Of a stretch of DNA of 42,386 nt, positions 1-8,943 are shown one piece after another. The notes under the pieces were generated by a model. That model saw only the letters and a program-made list of their open reading frames with translations. It was not told the origin of the DNA and did not search any database. The translations under genes and the position numbers were made by a program. Each line of letters opens with the position of its first letter. The stretch's first letter is position 1. The stretch comes from Proteobacteria bacterium CG1_02_64_396 (GTDB lineage Bacteria > Pseudomonadota > MNWR01 > CG1-02-64-396), in assembly GCA_001872725.1 (NCBI GenBank), contig MNWR01000108.1:1-42386 (forward strand), in the 5' to 3' direction.

Positions 1-237
1 TACCTCCCAACCCTGCCCTTTCACCCGGCGGGTGAATCCAATAACGGGCATTAGCTCTTGTGGATCAAGAGTTTACATGAAAATGGACACGGATTCAGGC
101 TTAAGCCAGAACTCATGTTCTACGAAAGAATTAATAACTTTTTGATTGATATCAATTGACACGTTCACGAATGCCAACAAATATTTATTTCCCACATCAG
201 AAATAGAGCGTTTCATATATCATCATCCCCTTAATAT
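1..237. other. gene-free AT-rich left edge
   Basis: I see no convincing gene here. The stretch is clearly richer in A and T than the rest of the window, and the only open frame that starts in it (near 146) runs on into ilvD on the opposite strand with no family resemblance. It lies just beyond the ilvD terminator and may be the regulatory or 3' region of a gene outside the window. Confidence 0.5.
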
Positions 238-265
238 AAAAAGGCGGGGTCGCCCCCGCCTTTTT
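238..265 (-). terminator. intrinsic terminator of ilvD
   Basis: A 12-bp stem (AAAAAGGCGGGG with its complement) closes a 4-base loop. It is flanked by A and T runs, so it can act in either direction. It sits 8 bases past the ilvD stop codon on the minus strand. Confidence 0.85.
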
Positions 266-273
266 GATTCAAC

Positions 274-2136
274 TTACCGTTTCCCCTTCAACTGCCCCAC
301 ATCCCTGACCCCACCCCGCGCCGCCGAGGTGGTCATGGCGGCGTAGGCTTGCAGGGCGGGTGAGACCTTGCGCTCCCGGGGGCCGGGGTGGTAGGCCTCA
401 ATCCCCTTGGCCTCCTCCGCTTGCCGCCGGGTGGCCAGCTCCTCGTCGCTCTCCGCCACCCGCAGAACCCGACCCGGGATGTCGATCTCGATGGTGTCCC
501 CTTCGCAAATCAAGGCAATCGCCCCACCCTCGGCCGCCTCGGGGGAGACGTGGCCGATGGAGAGGCCCGAGGTGCCGCCCGAGAAACGGCCATCGGTAAT
601 CAAGGCGCAGGCCTTGCCCAGGTGTTTGGATTTCAAATAGCTGGTGGGGTAGAGCATCTCTTGCATACCGGGGCCGCCGCGCGGCCCTTCGTAGCGGATC
701 ACCACCACATCGCCCGCCTTGATCTCGTCCCCCAAAATCGCCGCCACGGCTGCGTCCTGGCTGTGAAACACCCGCGCCGGGCCGCTGAACTTCCAGATCG
801 ACGCGTCCACCCCGGCGGTCTTCACCACGCAGCCATCGAGCGCGATGTTGCCGTAGAGGACCGCCAGGCCACCCTCCTTGGAATAGGCGTGGGCGGCGTC
901 GCGGATGCAGCCGTTTTCGCGGTCCAGGTCGAGGCTGAGGTAACGCTGACTGGTCGAGAAAGGCTCGATGGTTGCCACATTGCCGGGGGCCGCTTTGTAG
1001 AGCTTCTTGGCCTCGTCGCTCACGGTCGGGCTCATTACATCCCAGGCGGCGATCTGCTCAGCCTGGGTCAGTCCGCTGGCGGTCCCTGCTTCACCGTTGA
1101 GCAGTCCGGCGCGGTACAGCTCGCCCAGAATGGCGACGATGCCGCCGGCCCGGTGCACATCCTCCATGTGGTACTTCTGGGTCGCCGGGGCGACCTTGCA
1201 CAGGTTGGGCACCCGGCGCGACAGCCGGTCGATCTCGGCCATGTCGAACGCGGTCACCCCCGCCTCCTGGGCGATGGCCAGCAGGTGCAGGATCGTGTTG
1301 GTCGAGCCCCCCATGGCGATGTCGAGGCTCATGGCGTTGCGAAAGGCGTCGAGGGTGGCGATGGCGCGGGGCAACACCGAGGCGTCATCCCCCTCGTAGT
1401 AGCCCTTGGTCATCGCCACGATGCGCCGGGCGGCGGCCAGAAACAGCTCTTTGCGATCAAGGTGGGTGGCGACCAGCGTACCGTTGCCGGGCAGGGCCAA
1501 GCCGATTGCCTCGGCCAGGCAGTTCATCGAGTTGGCGGTGAACATCCCCGAACACGATCCGCAGGTGGGGCAGGCGGAGCGTTCGATCAGCTCGACCGTC
1601 GCGTCGCTCACCGAGCTGTCGGCCGCCATTACCATGGCGTCGACCAGATCGAGGTGGAGTTCATCCCCCTCGACCACCGCCTTACCGGCCTCCATCGGGC
1701 CGCCCGAGACGAAGATGGTCGGAATGTTCAGCCGCATGGCGGCGATCATCATGCCGGGGGTGATCTTGTCGCAGTTCGAGATGCAGATCAGGGCGTCGGC
1801 GCAGTGGGCGTTGACCATGTACTCCACCGAATCGGCGATCAGCTCGCGGCTGGGCAGGCTGTAGAGCATGCCGTCGTGCCCCATGGCGATGCCGTCGTCG
1901 ATGGCGATGGTGTTGAACTCCTTGGCCACCCCCCCGGCTTGCTCGATCTCGCGGGCCACCATCTGCCCCAGGCCTTTGAGGTGGACATGGCCGGGGACGA
2001 ACTGGGTGAAGGAGTTGGCGATGGCGATGATCGGCTTGCCGAAGTCCTCCTCCTTGGTGCCGGTGGCGCGCCAAAGGGCGCGGGCGCCGGCCATGTTGCG
2101 GCCTTCGGTCGAGGTGGCGCTGCGGTAACGGGGCAT
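274..2136 (-). CDS. ilvD: dihydroxy-acid dehydratase
   Basis: Dehydrates 2,3-dihydroxy-isovalerate and 2,3-dihydroxy-3-methylvalerate in the cytoplasmic isoleucine/valine pathway, using an Fe-S cluster. The 620-residue product is the usual length. It begins [19 protein letters not shown], as in the enterobacterial enzyme, and has the [12 protein letters not shown] and [18 protein letters not shown] cysteine motifs that hold the cluster. I chose the ATG at 2136 because it matches the family N-terminus and has AGGAG just upstream; an in-frame ATG at 2169 would add 11 unrelated residues. It is transcribed away from argG, with a palindrome and a REP pair upstream, and ends at a strong terminator. 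Confidence 0.97.
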   Translation of the reverse strand: MPRYRSATSTEGRNMAGARALWRATGTKEEDFGKPIIAIANSFTQFVPGHVHLKGLGQMVAREIEQAGGVAKEFNTIAIDDGIAMGHDGMLYSLPSRELIADSVEYMVNAHCADALICISNCDKITPGMMIAAMRLNIPTIFVSGGPMEAGKAVVEGDELHLDLVDAMVMAADSSVSDATVELIERSACPTCGSCSGMFTANSMNCLAEAIGLALPGNGTLVATHLDRKELFLAAARRIVAMTKGYYEGDDASVLPRAIATLDAFRNAMSLDIAMGGSTNTILHLLAIAQEAGVTAFDMAEIDRLSRRVPNLCKVAPATQKYHMEDVHRAGGIVAILGELYRAGLLNGEAGTASGLTQAEQIAAWDVMSPTVSDEAKKLYKAAPGNVATIEPFSTSQRYLSLDLDRENGCIRDAAHAYSKEGGLAVLYGNIALDGCVVKTAGVDASIWKFSGPARVFHSQDAAVAAILGDEIKAGDVVVIRYEGPRGGPGMQEMLYPTSYLKSKHLGKACALITDGRFSGGTSGLSIGHVSPEAAEGGAIALICEGDTIEIDIPGRVLRVAESDEELATRRQAEEAKGIEAYHPGPRERKVSPALQAYAAMTTSAARGGVRDVGQLKGKR

Positions 2137-2168
2137 GGGGGACTCCTGGGTCTTATGAGGGTAAAACA

Positions 2169-2206
2169 ATAGGTTCTATAGGACGGATGCGACCTATAGA
2201 ACCTAT
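2169..2206. repeat. 14-bp perfect palindrome upstream of ilvD
   Basis: ATAGGTTCTATAGG and its exact reverse complement are separated by 10 bases. It lies directly upstream of the ilvD ribosome-binding region. A related palindrome (ATAGGTC...GACCTAT) occurs at 35265-35302 after nifX, so this is probably a dispersed repeat rather than an ilvD operator. Confidence 0.6.
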
Positions 2207-2238
2207 GAAAACCGGTCGCCGGAAACCGAATCGGTTTT

Positions 2239-2296
2239 GTAGGAGGCGTCCCTGACGCCGAACAAGGTTTCTTCGCGGTCGGGGACCGCTCCCACA
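2239..2296. repeat. REP-type inverted pair between argG and ilvD
   Basis: A GTAGGAGGCGTC hairpin on the plus strand is followed by an inverted GTGGGAGCGGTC hairpin on the minus strand. Short hairpins led by GTAG or GTGG in opposing pairs are typical of bacterial REP/BIME elements. The same GTAGGAGCG family appears around nifD and between modE and modA. Confidence 0.65.
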
Positions 2297-2318
2297 GGCA
2301 AAAGAGCTTTCGCCCCGG

Positions 2319-3539
2319 TTATTTGCGACCCGTCACCATCGCCTCGATCCGCATCCGCAAGGAATTCAAGCGGATGAAGCCCTCGGCATCCTTCTGGTTG
2401 TAGGCCCCGGCGTCGTCCTCGAAGGTCGAGATTTGGGGATTGAACAGGGTTTTGTCGGATTTGCGACCGACGACGACGACGTTGCCCTTGTAGAGCTTGA
2501 GGCGGACGGTACCGCAAACGTTGACCTGGGAAGCATCGATGGCGGCCTGCAACATGCGGCGCTCGGGGCTGAACCAGTAGCCGTTGTAGATCAAGGCGGC
2601 GTAGCGGGGCATCAACTCGTCTTTGAGGTGGGCCACCTCGCGGTCGAGGGTGATCGATTCGATGGCGCGGTGGGCTACCGAGAGGATCGTCCCGCCGGGG
2701 GTCTCGTAGACGCCGCGCGACTTCATGCCGACGTAGCGGTTTTCGACCAGATCGAGCCGTCCGATGCCGTTGGCGCCGCCGAGCTCGTTGAGCTTGGTCA
2801 GCAGGGTGGCGGGGGTGAGTTGATGTCCGTCGATGGCGACCGGATCGCCCCCCTCGAAGTCGATCTCGATGTAGGTCGCCTTGTCGGGGGCCTGCTCGGG
2901 CGACACCGACAGGCGGAACATCTCTTCGTCGGGCTCGACCCAGGGGTCTTCGAGCACCTTGCCCTCATAGGAGATGTGCAGCAGGTTGGCGTCCATCGAG
3001 TAGGGGGACTCGCCCCGTTTGCCGCGTGGTACCGGGATGCCGTGTTTCTCGGCGTAGGCGATCAGCTTGTCGCGGGAGTTCAGATCCCATTCGCGCCAGG
3101 GGGCGATGACCCGGATGGCGGGGTTGAATGCGTAGTAGCCCAGCTCGAAACGGACCTGATCGTTCCCCTTGCCGGTGGCGCCGTGGGAAACCGCGTCGGC
3201 CCCGGTCTTGGCAGCGATCTCCATCTGCTTCTTGGCGATCAGGGGGCGGGCGATGGAGGTGCCGAGCAGGTAAACCCCCTCGTACTGCGCGTTGGCCCGG
3301 AACATCGGGAAGATGTAGTCGCGGGTGAACTCCTCGCGCAGATCCTCGATGAAGATCTCCTTGACCCCGAACTGCTGGGCCTTGGCCCGCGCCGGTTCCA
3401 GCTCCTCACCCTGGCCCAGGTCGGCGGTGAAGGTCACCACCTCGCAGCCATACTCGTCCTGGAGCCATTTAAGAATGATGGAGGTATCCAAACCGCCGGA
3501 ATAGGCGAGGACCGCCTTTTTAACTTGGGCGCGAGACAT
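2319..3539 (-). CDS. argG: argininosuccinate synthase
   Basis: Joins citrulline and aspartate with ATP to make argininosuccinate, the penultimate step of arginine synthesis, in the cytoplasm. The 406-residue product has the N-terminal PP-loop [15 protein letters not shown] (residues ~12-26) and the [15 protein letters not shown] substrate-binding stretch (residues ~118-132). The length fits the shorter (~400 aa) bacterial form. A GGGG-rich Shine-Dalgarno lies about 8 bases before the ATG. It has the same direction as ilvD, but a ~180-bp gap with REP-like hairpins separates them. Confidence 0.97.
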   Translation of the reverse strand: MSRAQVKKAVLAYSGGLDTSIILKWLQDEYGCEVVTFTADLGQGEELEPARAKAQQFGVKEIFIEDLREEFTRDYIFPMFRANAQYEGVYLLGTSIARPLIAKKQMEIAAKTGADAVSHGATGKGNDQVRFELGYYAFNPAIRVIAPWREWDLNSRDKLIAYAEKHGIPVPRGKRGESPYSMDANLLHISYEGKVLEDPWVEPDEEMFRLSVSPEQAPDKATYIEIDFEGGDPVAIDGHQLTPATLLTKLNELGGANGIGRLDLVENRYVGMKSRGVYETPGGTILSVAHRAIESITLDREVAHLKDELMPRYAALIYNGYWFSPERRMLQAAIDASQVNVCGTVRLKLYKGNVVVVGRKSDKTLFNPQISTFEDDAGAYNQKDAEGFIRLNSLRMRIEAMVTGRK

Positions 3540-3760
3540 GCGGGCAACCCCTTTCGAAAACAGAAAAAATGCCCCGGATGGGGCGAAACGGTGCGAAAAA
3601 AAGCCCGGATTTCGGGCGGAGGCAATGTTGCCAGATCACAGCCCCGCCACCAACCGCTGCGCTAGGGTTCGGCTCAAGGCGAACTTTTATTGGAGTTCCG
3701 GTCTTTACTTAAAGTAGATAATCCTTGACGCTCTGTAAGTGCTTGTTAAATCATACAACC

Positions 3761-4933
3761 ATGTTCACCAAAAACCCCCACATCGCCCGCCTTCTTGGCG
3801 GGTTTTTGGCCCTAGTGCTGTTGAGCGGCGCCGCGCAAGGCGCCGCGATGGGCAAGTTGACCGGTTTGCGGCTCGATACCGGCACCAGCACCATCACCCT
3901 GGTGGCCCAGGGCAGCGATCTGCCCACGATCAAACCCTTCGTTTTGAAGAGTCCCGACCGGATCGTCATCGATTTGCCCGCCACCGAACTCAACTGCGAC
4001 CTGCCCGAGGTTTCGGGGTTTGTACGCAGCATCCGGGCGGGTCACCCCAACCGGCAAACCCTACGTTTGGTGCTCGATCTCGAAGCCCCCTGCACCGTAA
4101 AGTCGTTCCCCCAGGGTGATGCCTGGAAGGTGCAGATCATCCCCCCCAAGGGGCAGCGGCATAACCCGACGTGGGGTAAGCCGGTGGTGGTGGTCGATGC
4201 GGGGCATGGGGGCAAGGATCCCGGCGCTATCGGTCCGGGCGGCACCATGGAAAAAGAGGTCACCCTCGCCATCGCCTTGAAGTTGGCCAGGCGACTTGAG
4301 GCTCTGGGGGCGCGGGTGGTGTTGACCCGCGATCACGACACCTTCATTAAGCTCAAGAGCCGGGTGCAGATTGCCCAAGAGGCTCACGCCGATCTGTTCA
4401 TCAGCATTCACGCCGACGCCCTTGAGGACCACCGGGTGACCGGCGCCTCGGTTTATTGCCTGTCTGAGCGCGGTGCCTCCGACAAGGCGGCGGCGGTGCT
4501 GGCCGAGCGGGAGAACGCCGCCGACGAGATCGGTGGGGTTGTCTTCAGCCAAGAGGCGGCGCCGGTCGCGGCGATCCTGCTCGACCTGATGCAGCGCGAC
4601 ACCATCAACAACTCCCTCGGTTTTGCCAAACGGGTGATCGCCGGGCTTGACGCGGTCACCGGCAACCATGCCGATGCCCCCAAACAGGCGGGCTTTGCGG
4701 TCCTCAAGGCCCCCGCCATCCCCTCGGTATTGGTCGAGGTCGATTACATCAGCAACCGCGCCATGGAAAGGAAGCTGGCCAGCCGTGAGTACCAAACCAA
4801 GTTGGCCGACGCCATTGCCCGCGCCACCCTGACCCAGATCGCCGCCATGCGTCCGGCCTGGCAGGGGGATGGGGAGCAGGTCGCCACCGCAGGCGGCGAT
4901 CCCATGACCAAGCTGATCGCCGGACAACGCTAA
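3761..4933 (+). CDS. amiC: N-acetylmuramoyl-L-alanine amidase (AmiC type)
   Basis: Cleaves the amide bond between N-acetylmuramic acid and the peptide stem during daughter-cell separation. From the N-terminus: a signal peptide (residues ~1-27, hydrophobic core LLGGFLALVLLSG), an AMIN domain (~30-130) that targets peptidoglycan or the septum, and an Amidase_3 zinc domain (~145-375). The zinc motifs VVDAGHGGKDPGA, the TMEKEV glutamate and SIHAD are visible. I chose the ATG at 3761, which starts the signal peptide; a TTG at 3725 is also in frame but adds residues that do not look like signal sequence. The gene is divergent from argG. Whether it is the AmiA, AmiB or AmiC paralogue cannot be told from this window. 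Confidence 0.92.
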   Translation: MFTKNPHIARLLGGFLALVLLSGAAQGAAMGKLTGLRLDTGTSTITLVAQGSDLPTIKPFVLKSPDRIVIDLPATELNCDLPEVSGFVRSIRAGHPNRQTLRLVLDLEAPCTVKSFPQGDAWKVQIIPPKGQRHNPTWGKPVVVVDAGHGGKDPGAIGPGGTMEKEVTLAIALKLARRLEALGARVVLTRDHDTFIKLKSRVQIAQEAHADLFISIHADALEDHRVTGASVYCLSERGASDKAAAVLAERENAADEIGGVVFSQEAAPVAAILLDLMQRDTINNSLGFAKRVIAGLDAVTGNHADAPKQAGFAVLKAPAIPSVLVEVDYISNRAMERKLASREYQTKLADAIARATLTQIAAMRPAWQGDGEQVATAGGDPMTKLIAGQR

Positions 4934-5006
4934 ACCCAATCCCCCTTCGTGGTTGACCGTCAATTCCCCCTTCCCTAGGATTCGCGCCCGTTTTTCAGCG
5001 GAGCGT

Positions 5007-5082
5007 GCCAACGTAGCTCAGTCGGTAGAGCAGCTCACTCGTAATGAGCAGGTCACCGGTTCGATTCCGGTCGTTGGCTCCA
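5007..5082 (+). tRNA. tRNA-Thr(CGT)
   Basis: Complete 76-base cloverleaf with encoded CCA. The acceptor stem GCCAACG pairs with CGTTGGC, the D arm is GCTC/GAGC, the anticodon stem is GCTCA/TGAGC with loop CTCGTAA (anticodon CGT, reads ACG), and the T arm is ACCGG-TTCGATT-CCGGT. A terminator follows directly. Confidence 0.96.
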
Positions 5083-5090
5083 GAAATCAC

Positions 5091-5130
5091 AAGGCCCCTC
5101 AATGGCTTGCGCTGTTGAGGGGCCTTTGTG
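5091..5130 (+). terminator. terminator of tRNA-Thr
   Basis: AAGGCCCCTCAA pairs perfectly with TTGAGGGGCCTT across a 12-base loop and is followed by TGTGTTTT. It starts 9 bases after the tRNA 3' end. Confidence 0.85.
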
Positions 5131-5156
5131 TTTTGGGGCTGGCCAACCAGGGGCCT

Positions 5157-5594
5157 CTATCCCCCCCTGTTTTTGGCCTCAATCCGGGCCTGCCACCGTT
5201 TGAGCTCCTCGATCAGATGCTGCTTTTGGGCCGGACGGCAGAGGGTCAGATCGTCCACCCCGGTCATCCGCCGCACCCAGCCATTCAGGGCGCGGCGGTC
5301 GCCGTGGCGGATCGCCCCCATCCGGTAGAGCCCCCCCCACAACGCCAGAATCAGTCGATCCTGGGCGCTTTCGCCGTTATCCCGAACCTGCCGGGGGAGT
5401 CCAGGACGCCAACCCAAGCGGCGCAGCAGCCGCAGCACCCGCATCCGCCCCGGCCCATCCAGGTCGGCTGCTGAGCCGCTCGGGGCGCCCCCCTCGATGG
5501 CGATAATCCCCCGGTAGACCGCGTCATCCAAATCGAGCTCTTTCTTGGCGATATGAATCTTGGCCAAGTCGCGGCGGCGGATTTCGTCGGTCAC
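5157..5594 (-). CDS. GemA-like phage regulatory protein
   Basis: The 145-residue product resembles the Mu GemA/gp16 (DUF1018) family, a phage early-gene protein that affects host gyrase and DNA functions. Family-like features are the N-terminal RRRDLAKIHIAKKELDLDD segment, a GRMRVLRLLRRLGW helix near residue 50, and the C-terminal TLCRPAQKQHLIEEL region. The start is GTG at 5594, with GAGGA upstream. No other phage gene is visible, so it is an orphan, and its 3' end lies just beyond the tRNA-Thr terminator. It could be a remnant of a Mu-like prophage or a retained host gene. Confidence 0.75.
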   Translation of the reverse strand: MTDEIRRRDLAKIHIAKKELDLDDAVYRGIIAIEGGAPSGSAADLDGPGRMRVLRLLRRLGWRPGLPRQVRDNGESAQDRLILALWGGLYRMGAIRHGDRRALNGWVRRMTGVDDLTLCRPAQKQHLIEELKRWQARIEAKNRGG

Positions 5595-5681
5595 GGTGAT
5601 TCGTCCTCTTGATTCTTGGGCGCGCTCTTGAAAGGGTTACGCATCGGCCCCCACGGCCCTCCTAACACCAGCGAGACCATC

Positions 5682-5879
5682 ATGAACAAAACCGTCGGTA
5701 TCGTCCTGCTCGTCGTCGGCACCCTTTTGGTCGGTTACGGCTACAACCAGTCGCAATCTCTGCTGGGGCAGACCGCCGCTCTGATTTCGGGCTCCCCCTC
5801 CAACGAGGTGATGTATTACTACATCGGCGGTGGCATCTGCGCCTTGCTCGGGTTGGTCGGGGTGTTCAAAAGCAAGTAA
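5682..5879 (+). CDS. DUF3185 family small membrane protein
   Basis: A 65-residue protein with two predicted membrane helices: [18 protein letters not shown] (residues ~3-20) and [18 protein letters not shown] (~45-62). The linker [20 protein letters not shown] fits the DUF3185 pattern. Function is unknown; it should sit in the inner membrane. I chose the ATG at 5682, the beginning of the conserved MNKTVGI segment; a longer frame from 5616 adds a non-conserved tail. A strong hairpin separates it from recQ. Confidence 0.75.
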   Translation: MNKTVGIVLLVVGTLLVGYGYNQSQSLLGQTAALISGSPSNEVMYYYIGGGICALLGLVGVFKSK

Positions 5880-5894
5880 TTCTCAAAAGGATGG

Positions 5895-5925
5895 ACCGAG
5901 GTGCTGCGGCGGGCCGCACCTCGGT
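5895..5925. other. 10-bp stem-loop between DUF3185 gene and recQ
   Basis: ACCGAGGTGC and its exact complement GCACCTCGGT enclose 11 bases. No T-tract follows, so it is at best a weak terminator. It could stabilise mRNA ends or mask the leader of recQ. Confidence 0.55.
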
Positions 5926-5941
5926 GGTATCCTCCCGCCCC

Positions 5942-7786
5942 ATGTCAGCCACCCCCCCCATCGACATCGCCGCGACCCTGGCCCCCGCCCTCAAGATTCT
6001 GCATTCCGTCTTCGGCTACGAGTCGTTTCGACCGCCCCAAGACGAGGTGATCGCCCATCTCATTCAGGGGGGCGACGCCCTGGTGTTGGTGCCGACCGGG
6101 GGGGGTAAGTCGCTGTGTTATCAGATTCCCGCCATGGTGCGCTCGGGGGTCGGCATTGTCGTTTCCCCCTTGATCGCCCTGATGCAAGACCAGGTCGCCG
6201 CCCTGCGCCAAGCGGGGGTGAAGTCGGCCTTTCTCAACTCGACCCTCGGCGGCCAGGAGTCGTGGGCGGTGGAGCAGGCGCTGCTGGCGGGCGATCTCGA
6301 TCTGCTCTATGTCGCCCCCGAGCGGCTGATGACCCCCCGTTTTTTGAGTCTGCTTGAACAGGCCCCCATCGCCCTGTTCGCCATCGACGAGGCCCACTGC
6401 GTCTCGCAATGGGGGCACGACTTCCGCCCCGAATATATGCAGCTGTCGATCCTGCATGAGCGCTTCCCCGCCATCCCCCGTATTGCTCTGACCGCCACCG
6501 CCGACGAGCCGACCCGCAAAGAGATTGCCCAGCGTTTGGGGCTGGAATCGGCTGCCGCCTTCGTGCGCGGTTTCGATCGTCCCAACATCCGCTACCGCAT
6601 CACCCCCAAAGACAACGGGCGCGAGCAGCTGCTGCGTTTTATTCGGGCCGAACACGAAGGGGATGCTGGGATCGTCTATTGCCTGTCGCGCAAGAAGGTC
6701 GAAGAGACCGCCCAATGGTTGACCGACAAGGGGCTCAAGGCGCTGCCCTACCATGCCGGGCTCCCCGCCGACATGCGGGCTCACCACCAGAACCGCTTCT
6801 TACGCGAGGAGGGGGTGATCGTGGTGGCGACCATCGCCTTCGGCATGGGGATCGACAAACCCAACGTCCGCTTCGTCGCCCACCTCGATCTGCCCAAAAG
6901 CCTGGAGTCCTACTATCAAGAGACCGGACGGGCCGGGCGCGACGGCCTGCCCGCCTCGGCCTGGATGGCCTACGGGCTGCAAGATGTGGTGACCCTAAAG
7001 CAGATGATCGAATCCTCCGATTCGGGGGAGGAGCGCAAGAGGGTGGAGCGGCACAAGCTGGAGGCGATGCTGGGGCTGTGCGAGGTGACATCCTGCCGCC
7101 GTCAGGCGCTGCTGGCCTATTTCGGCGACCGGATGGCCGACAAGTGTGGCAATTGCGACACCTGCCTGGAGCCGGTGGCGACCTGGGACGGCACCGAGGT
7201 GGCGCAAAAGGGGCTTTCGGCGGTCTACCGCACCGGCCAACGCTTCGGGGCATCCCACGTCATCGACGTGTTGCGGGGCAAAGAGACCACCAAGATGAAG
7301 GAGTTCGGTCACCAACAGCTGACCACTTTCGGCATCGGCAAAGATCTCGACGAGGCGCAGTGGCGTTCGGTGTTTCGGCAATTGGTGGCGCGGGGGTTTC
7401 TGGCGGTCGACATCGAGGGGTACGGAGCTTTCAAACTCACCCACGCTGCCCGCCCTTTGCTCAAAGGGGAGCAGCGGATTCAACTGCGCCGCGATCCCCC
7501 GAAAACCTCACGGAGTGGCAAGGATCGCCCCAGCACCCGCAAACACCGCTTCATCGACCTGGCCGACGAATTGCTCTGGGACGAGCTACGGGCCAAACGT
7601 AAAGCGCTGGCCGAGGAACAAGGGATCCCCCCCTACGTCATCTTCCATGACGCCACCTTGATGGAGATGGTCGAAGCCAAGCCGCACACCCTGGATGAGA
7701 TGAGCGAGATTACCGGGATCGGCGAGCGCAAGCTGGAGCTGTATGGGCGGGCGTTTTTGCAGGTGATTCTGGGGGCGCAGGGGTAA
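5942..7786 (+). CDS. recQ: ATP-dependent DNA helicase RecQ
   Basis: 3'-5' DNA helicase for recombination and replication-fork repair. Domains in order: DEAD/DEAH helicase core (residues ~15-340) with Walker [12 protein letters not shown] and [18 protein letters not shown] (DEAH and aromatic loop), an RQC zinc region with cysteines in [11 protein letters not shown] and CGNCDTC (~380-415), a winged helix, and a C-terminal HRDC domain (~535-614). The 614-residue product from ATG 5942 matches the family length (about 610). An ATG at 5891 is in frame but lies inside the preceding hairpin region, so I prefer 5942, although no clear Shine-Dalgarno is visible. It converges on rsgA. Confidence 0.95.
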   Translation: MSATPPIDIAATLAPALKILHSVFGYESFRPPQDEVIAHLIQGGDALVLVPTGGGKSLCYQIPAMVRSGVGIVVSPLIALMQDQVAALRQAGVKSAFLNSTLGGQESWAVEQALLAGDLDLLYVAPERLMTPRFLSLLEQAPIALFAIDEAHCVSQWGHDFRPEYMQLSILHERFPAIPRIALTATADEPTRKEIAQRLGLESAAAFVRGFDRPNIRYRITPKDNGREQLLRFIRAEHEGDAGIVYCLSRKKVEETAQWLTDKGLKALPYHAGLPADMRAHHQNRFLREEGVIVVATIAFGMGIDKPNVRFVAHLDLPKSLESYYQETGRAGRDGLPASAWMAYGLQDVVTLKQMIESSDSGEERKRVERHKLEAMLGLCEVTSCRRQALLAYFGDRMADKCGNCDTCLEPVATWDGTEVAQKGLSAVYRTGQRFGASHVIDVLRGKETTKMKEFGHQQLTTFGIGKDLDEAQWRSVFRQLVARGFLAVDIEGYGAFKLTHAARPLLKGEQRIQLRRDPPKTSRSGKDRPSTRKHRFIDLADELLWDELRAKRKALAEEQGIPPYVIFHDATLMEMVEAKPHTLDEMSEITGIGERKLELYGRAFLQVILGAQG

Positions 7787-7825
7787 TCCCCCGAAGTTGC
7801 GTTGCTGCGTTGCGCGGTAGGTCGA

Positions 7826-8893
7826 TCAGCGCCCCTTCTTCAACCCCTTTTTCGCCGTATGAAGGAAGCGCCCGAAGGTTTTGTCTTTTTCGCGACGTTG
7901 GGCGAACGACAGGTCGTTGAACGCCGATTCCTGCTTGAGCTTCATGTAGTTGCGCAGGTGCTCGGGGTCGATCTCCCCCGACGCCAGGGCGCGGGCGACC
8001 GCGCAGCCAGGCTCCCCGGCGTGGTGGCAATCGCTGAAGCGGCACTGGGCCGCCCAGGTTTCGATGTCGTGGAACCCCTGTTCGATCCCTTGGCTGGCGC
8101 CGAGAAGCCCCAATTCCCTCATGCCGGGGGTGTCGATCAACAAGGCGCCGTTGCGCAGTTGCACCAAATGGCGACGCACGGTGGTGTGGCGACCCTCACC
8201 CGTGGCGCTGACCGGTTGGGTTTCGAGTTCGGCCCCCGCGATCAAATGGTTGATGAGGGTGGTTTTGCCCACCCCCGATGAGCCGACCAGGCAGTAGGTT
8301 TTGCCCGGCGCCATAAGGTCTCGAACCGCCTCGACCCCCTCGCCGGTGAGTGCGCTCAAGGTGAGGATCGCAGCCCCAATCGCCATGGCGCGGACCGTGT
8401 CGATCAGGTGGGGGAGGGTATCGGGGGGAAGCAAATCGGTTTTGCTCAAGAGCACCGTCGGGGCAATCCCCCCCTCGTAAGCCATGACGAGGTAGCGTTC
8501 AAGGCGGCGGGGGTTGAAGTCGTACTGGCAGGACTGAACGATCAACACCCCGTCCAGATTGGCCCCGATCATCTGAAAATCGACGGTTTTGCCCACCGCC
8601 TTGCGCCGCAAAGAGCTGCGTCGGGGGAGGATGTCATGCAAGGTCGCGGGGTTTCCGGGGCCGTGATCCTCCAGGCAGACCCAATCCCCCACACAAGGTA
8701 GATCGAGGCTTGAATTGCTGGTGAAGCGATACCTGCCGCTCAGGACTGCAAAACGCTGTCCCGCTTCGCTCTGGACGGTGGCCCGGTCCCGGTCGACCAC
8801 GATGACCCGGGCGGGGATTAGGCCGGGTTGGCAATGACGTGCGAAGAGCTGCTCCCACTGAACGTCCCAACCGATGTCGCTTAGGTTGTACAT
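7826..8893 (-). CDS. rsgA: ribosome small-subunit-dependent GTPase A
   Basis: Circularly permuted GTPase that helps mature the 30S subunit. The 355-residue product has an N-terminal OB-like domain (~20-95), the permuted GTPase motifs G4 LLSKTDLL, G1 GSSGVGKTTL and G3 DTPGMREL in that order, and a C-terminal zinc finger CRFSDCHHAGEPGC. I chose the ATG at 8893, the start of MYNLSDIGWD, typical of the family; the Shine-Dalgarno is weak. It lies 50 bp downstream of draT on the same strand, in the place where draG is often found, but it is unrelated to DraG. Confidence 0.93.
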   Translation of the reverse strand: MYNLSDIGWDVQWEQLFARHCQPGLIPARVIVVDRDRATVQSEAGQRFAVLSGRYRFTSNSSLDLPCVGDWVCLEDHGPGNPATLHDILPRRSSLRRKAVGKTVDFQMIGANLDGVLIVQSCQYDFNPRRLERYLVMAYEGGIAPTVLLSKTDLLPPDTLPHLIDTVRAMAIGAAILTLSALTGEGVEAVRDLMAPGKTYCLVGSSGVGKTTLINHLIAGAELETQPVSATGEGRHTTVRRHLVQLRNGALLIDTPGMRELGLLGASQGIEQGFHDIETWAAQCRFSDCHHAGEPGCAVARALASGEIDPEHLRNYMKLKQESAFNDLSFAQRREKDKTFGRFLHTAKKGLKKGR

Positions 8894-8943
8894 GGCGCCT
8901 GGGCACTGTGGGATGTCATGGCCTACCCCCCCAACGTTGTGGA

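Noticed and set aside
146-346. A 66-codon plus-strand frame at the left edge
   Set aside because: It runs through the ilvD terminator into the ilvD gene, has no recognisable motif and no ribosome-binding site.
388-3665. Long plus-strand open frames opposite ilvD and argG
   Set aside because: They are antisense shadows of two clearly identified minus-strand genes and show no protein motifs.
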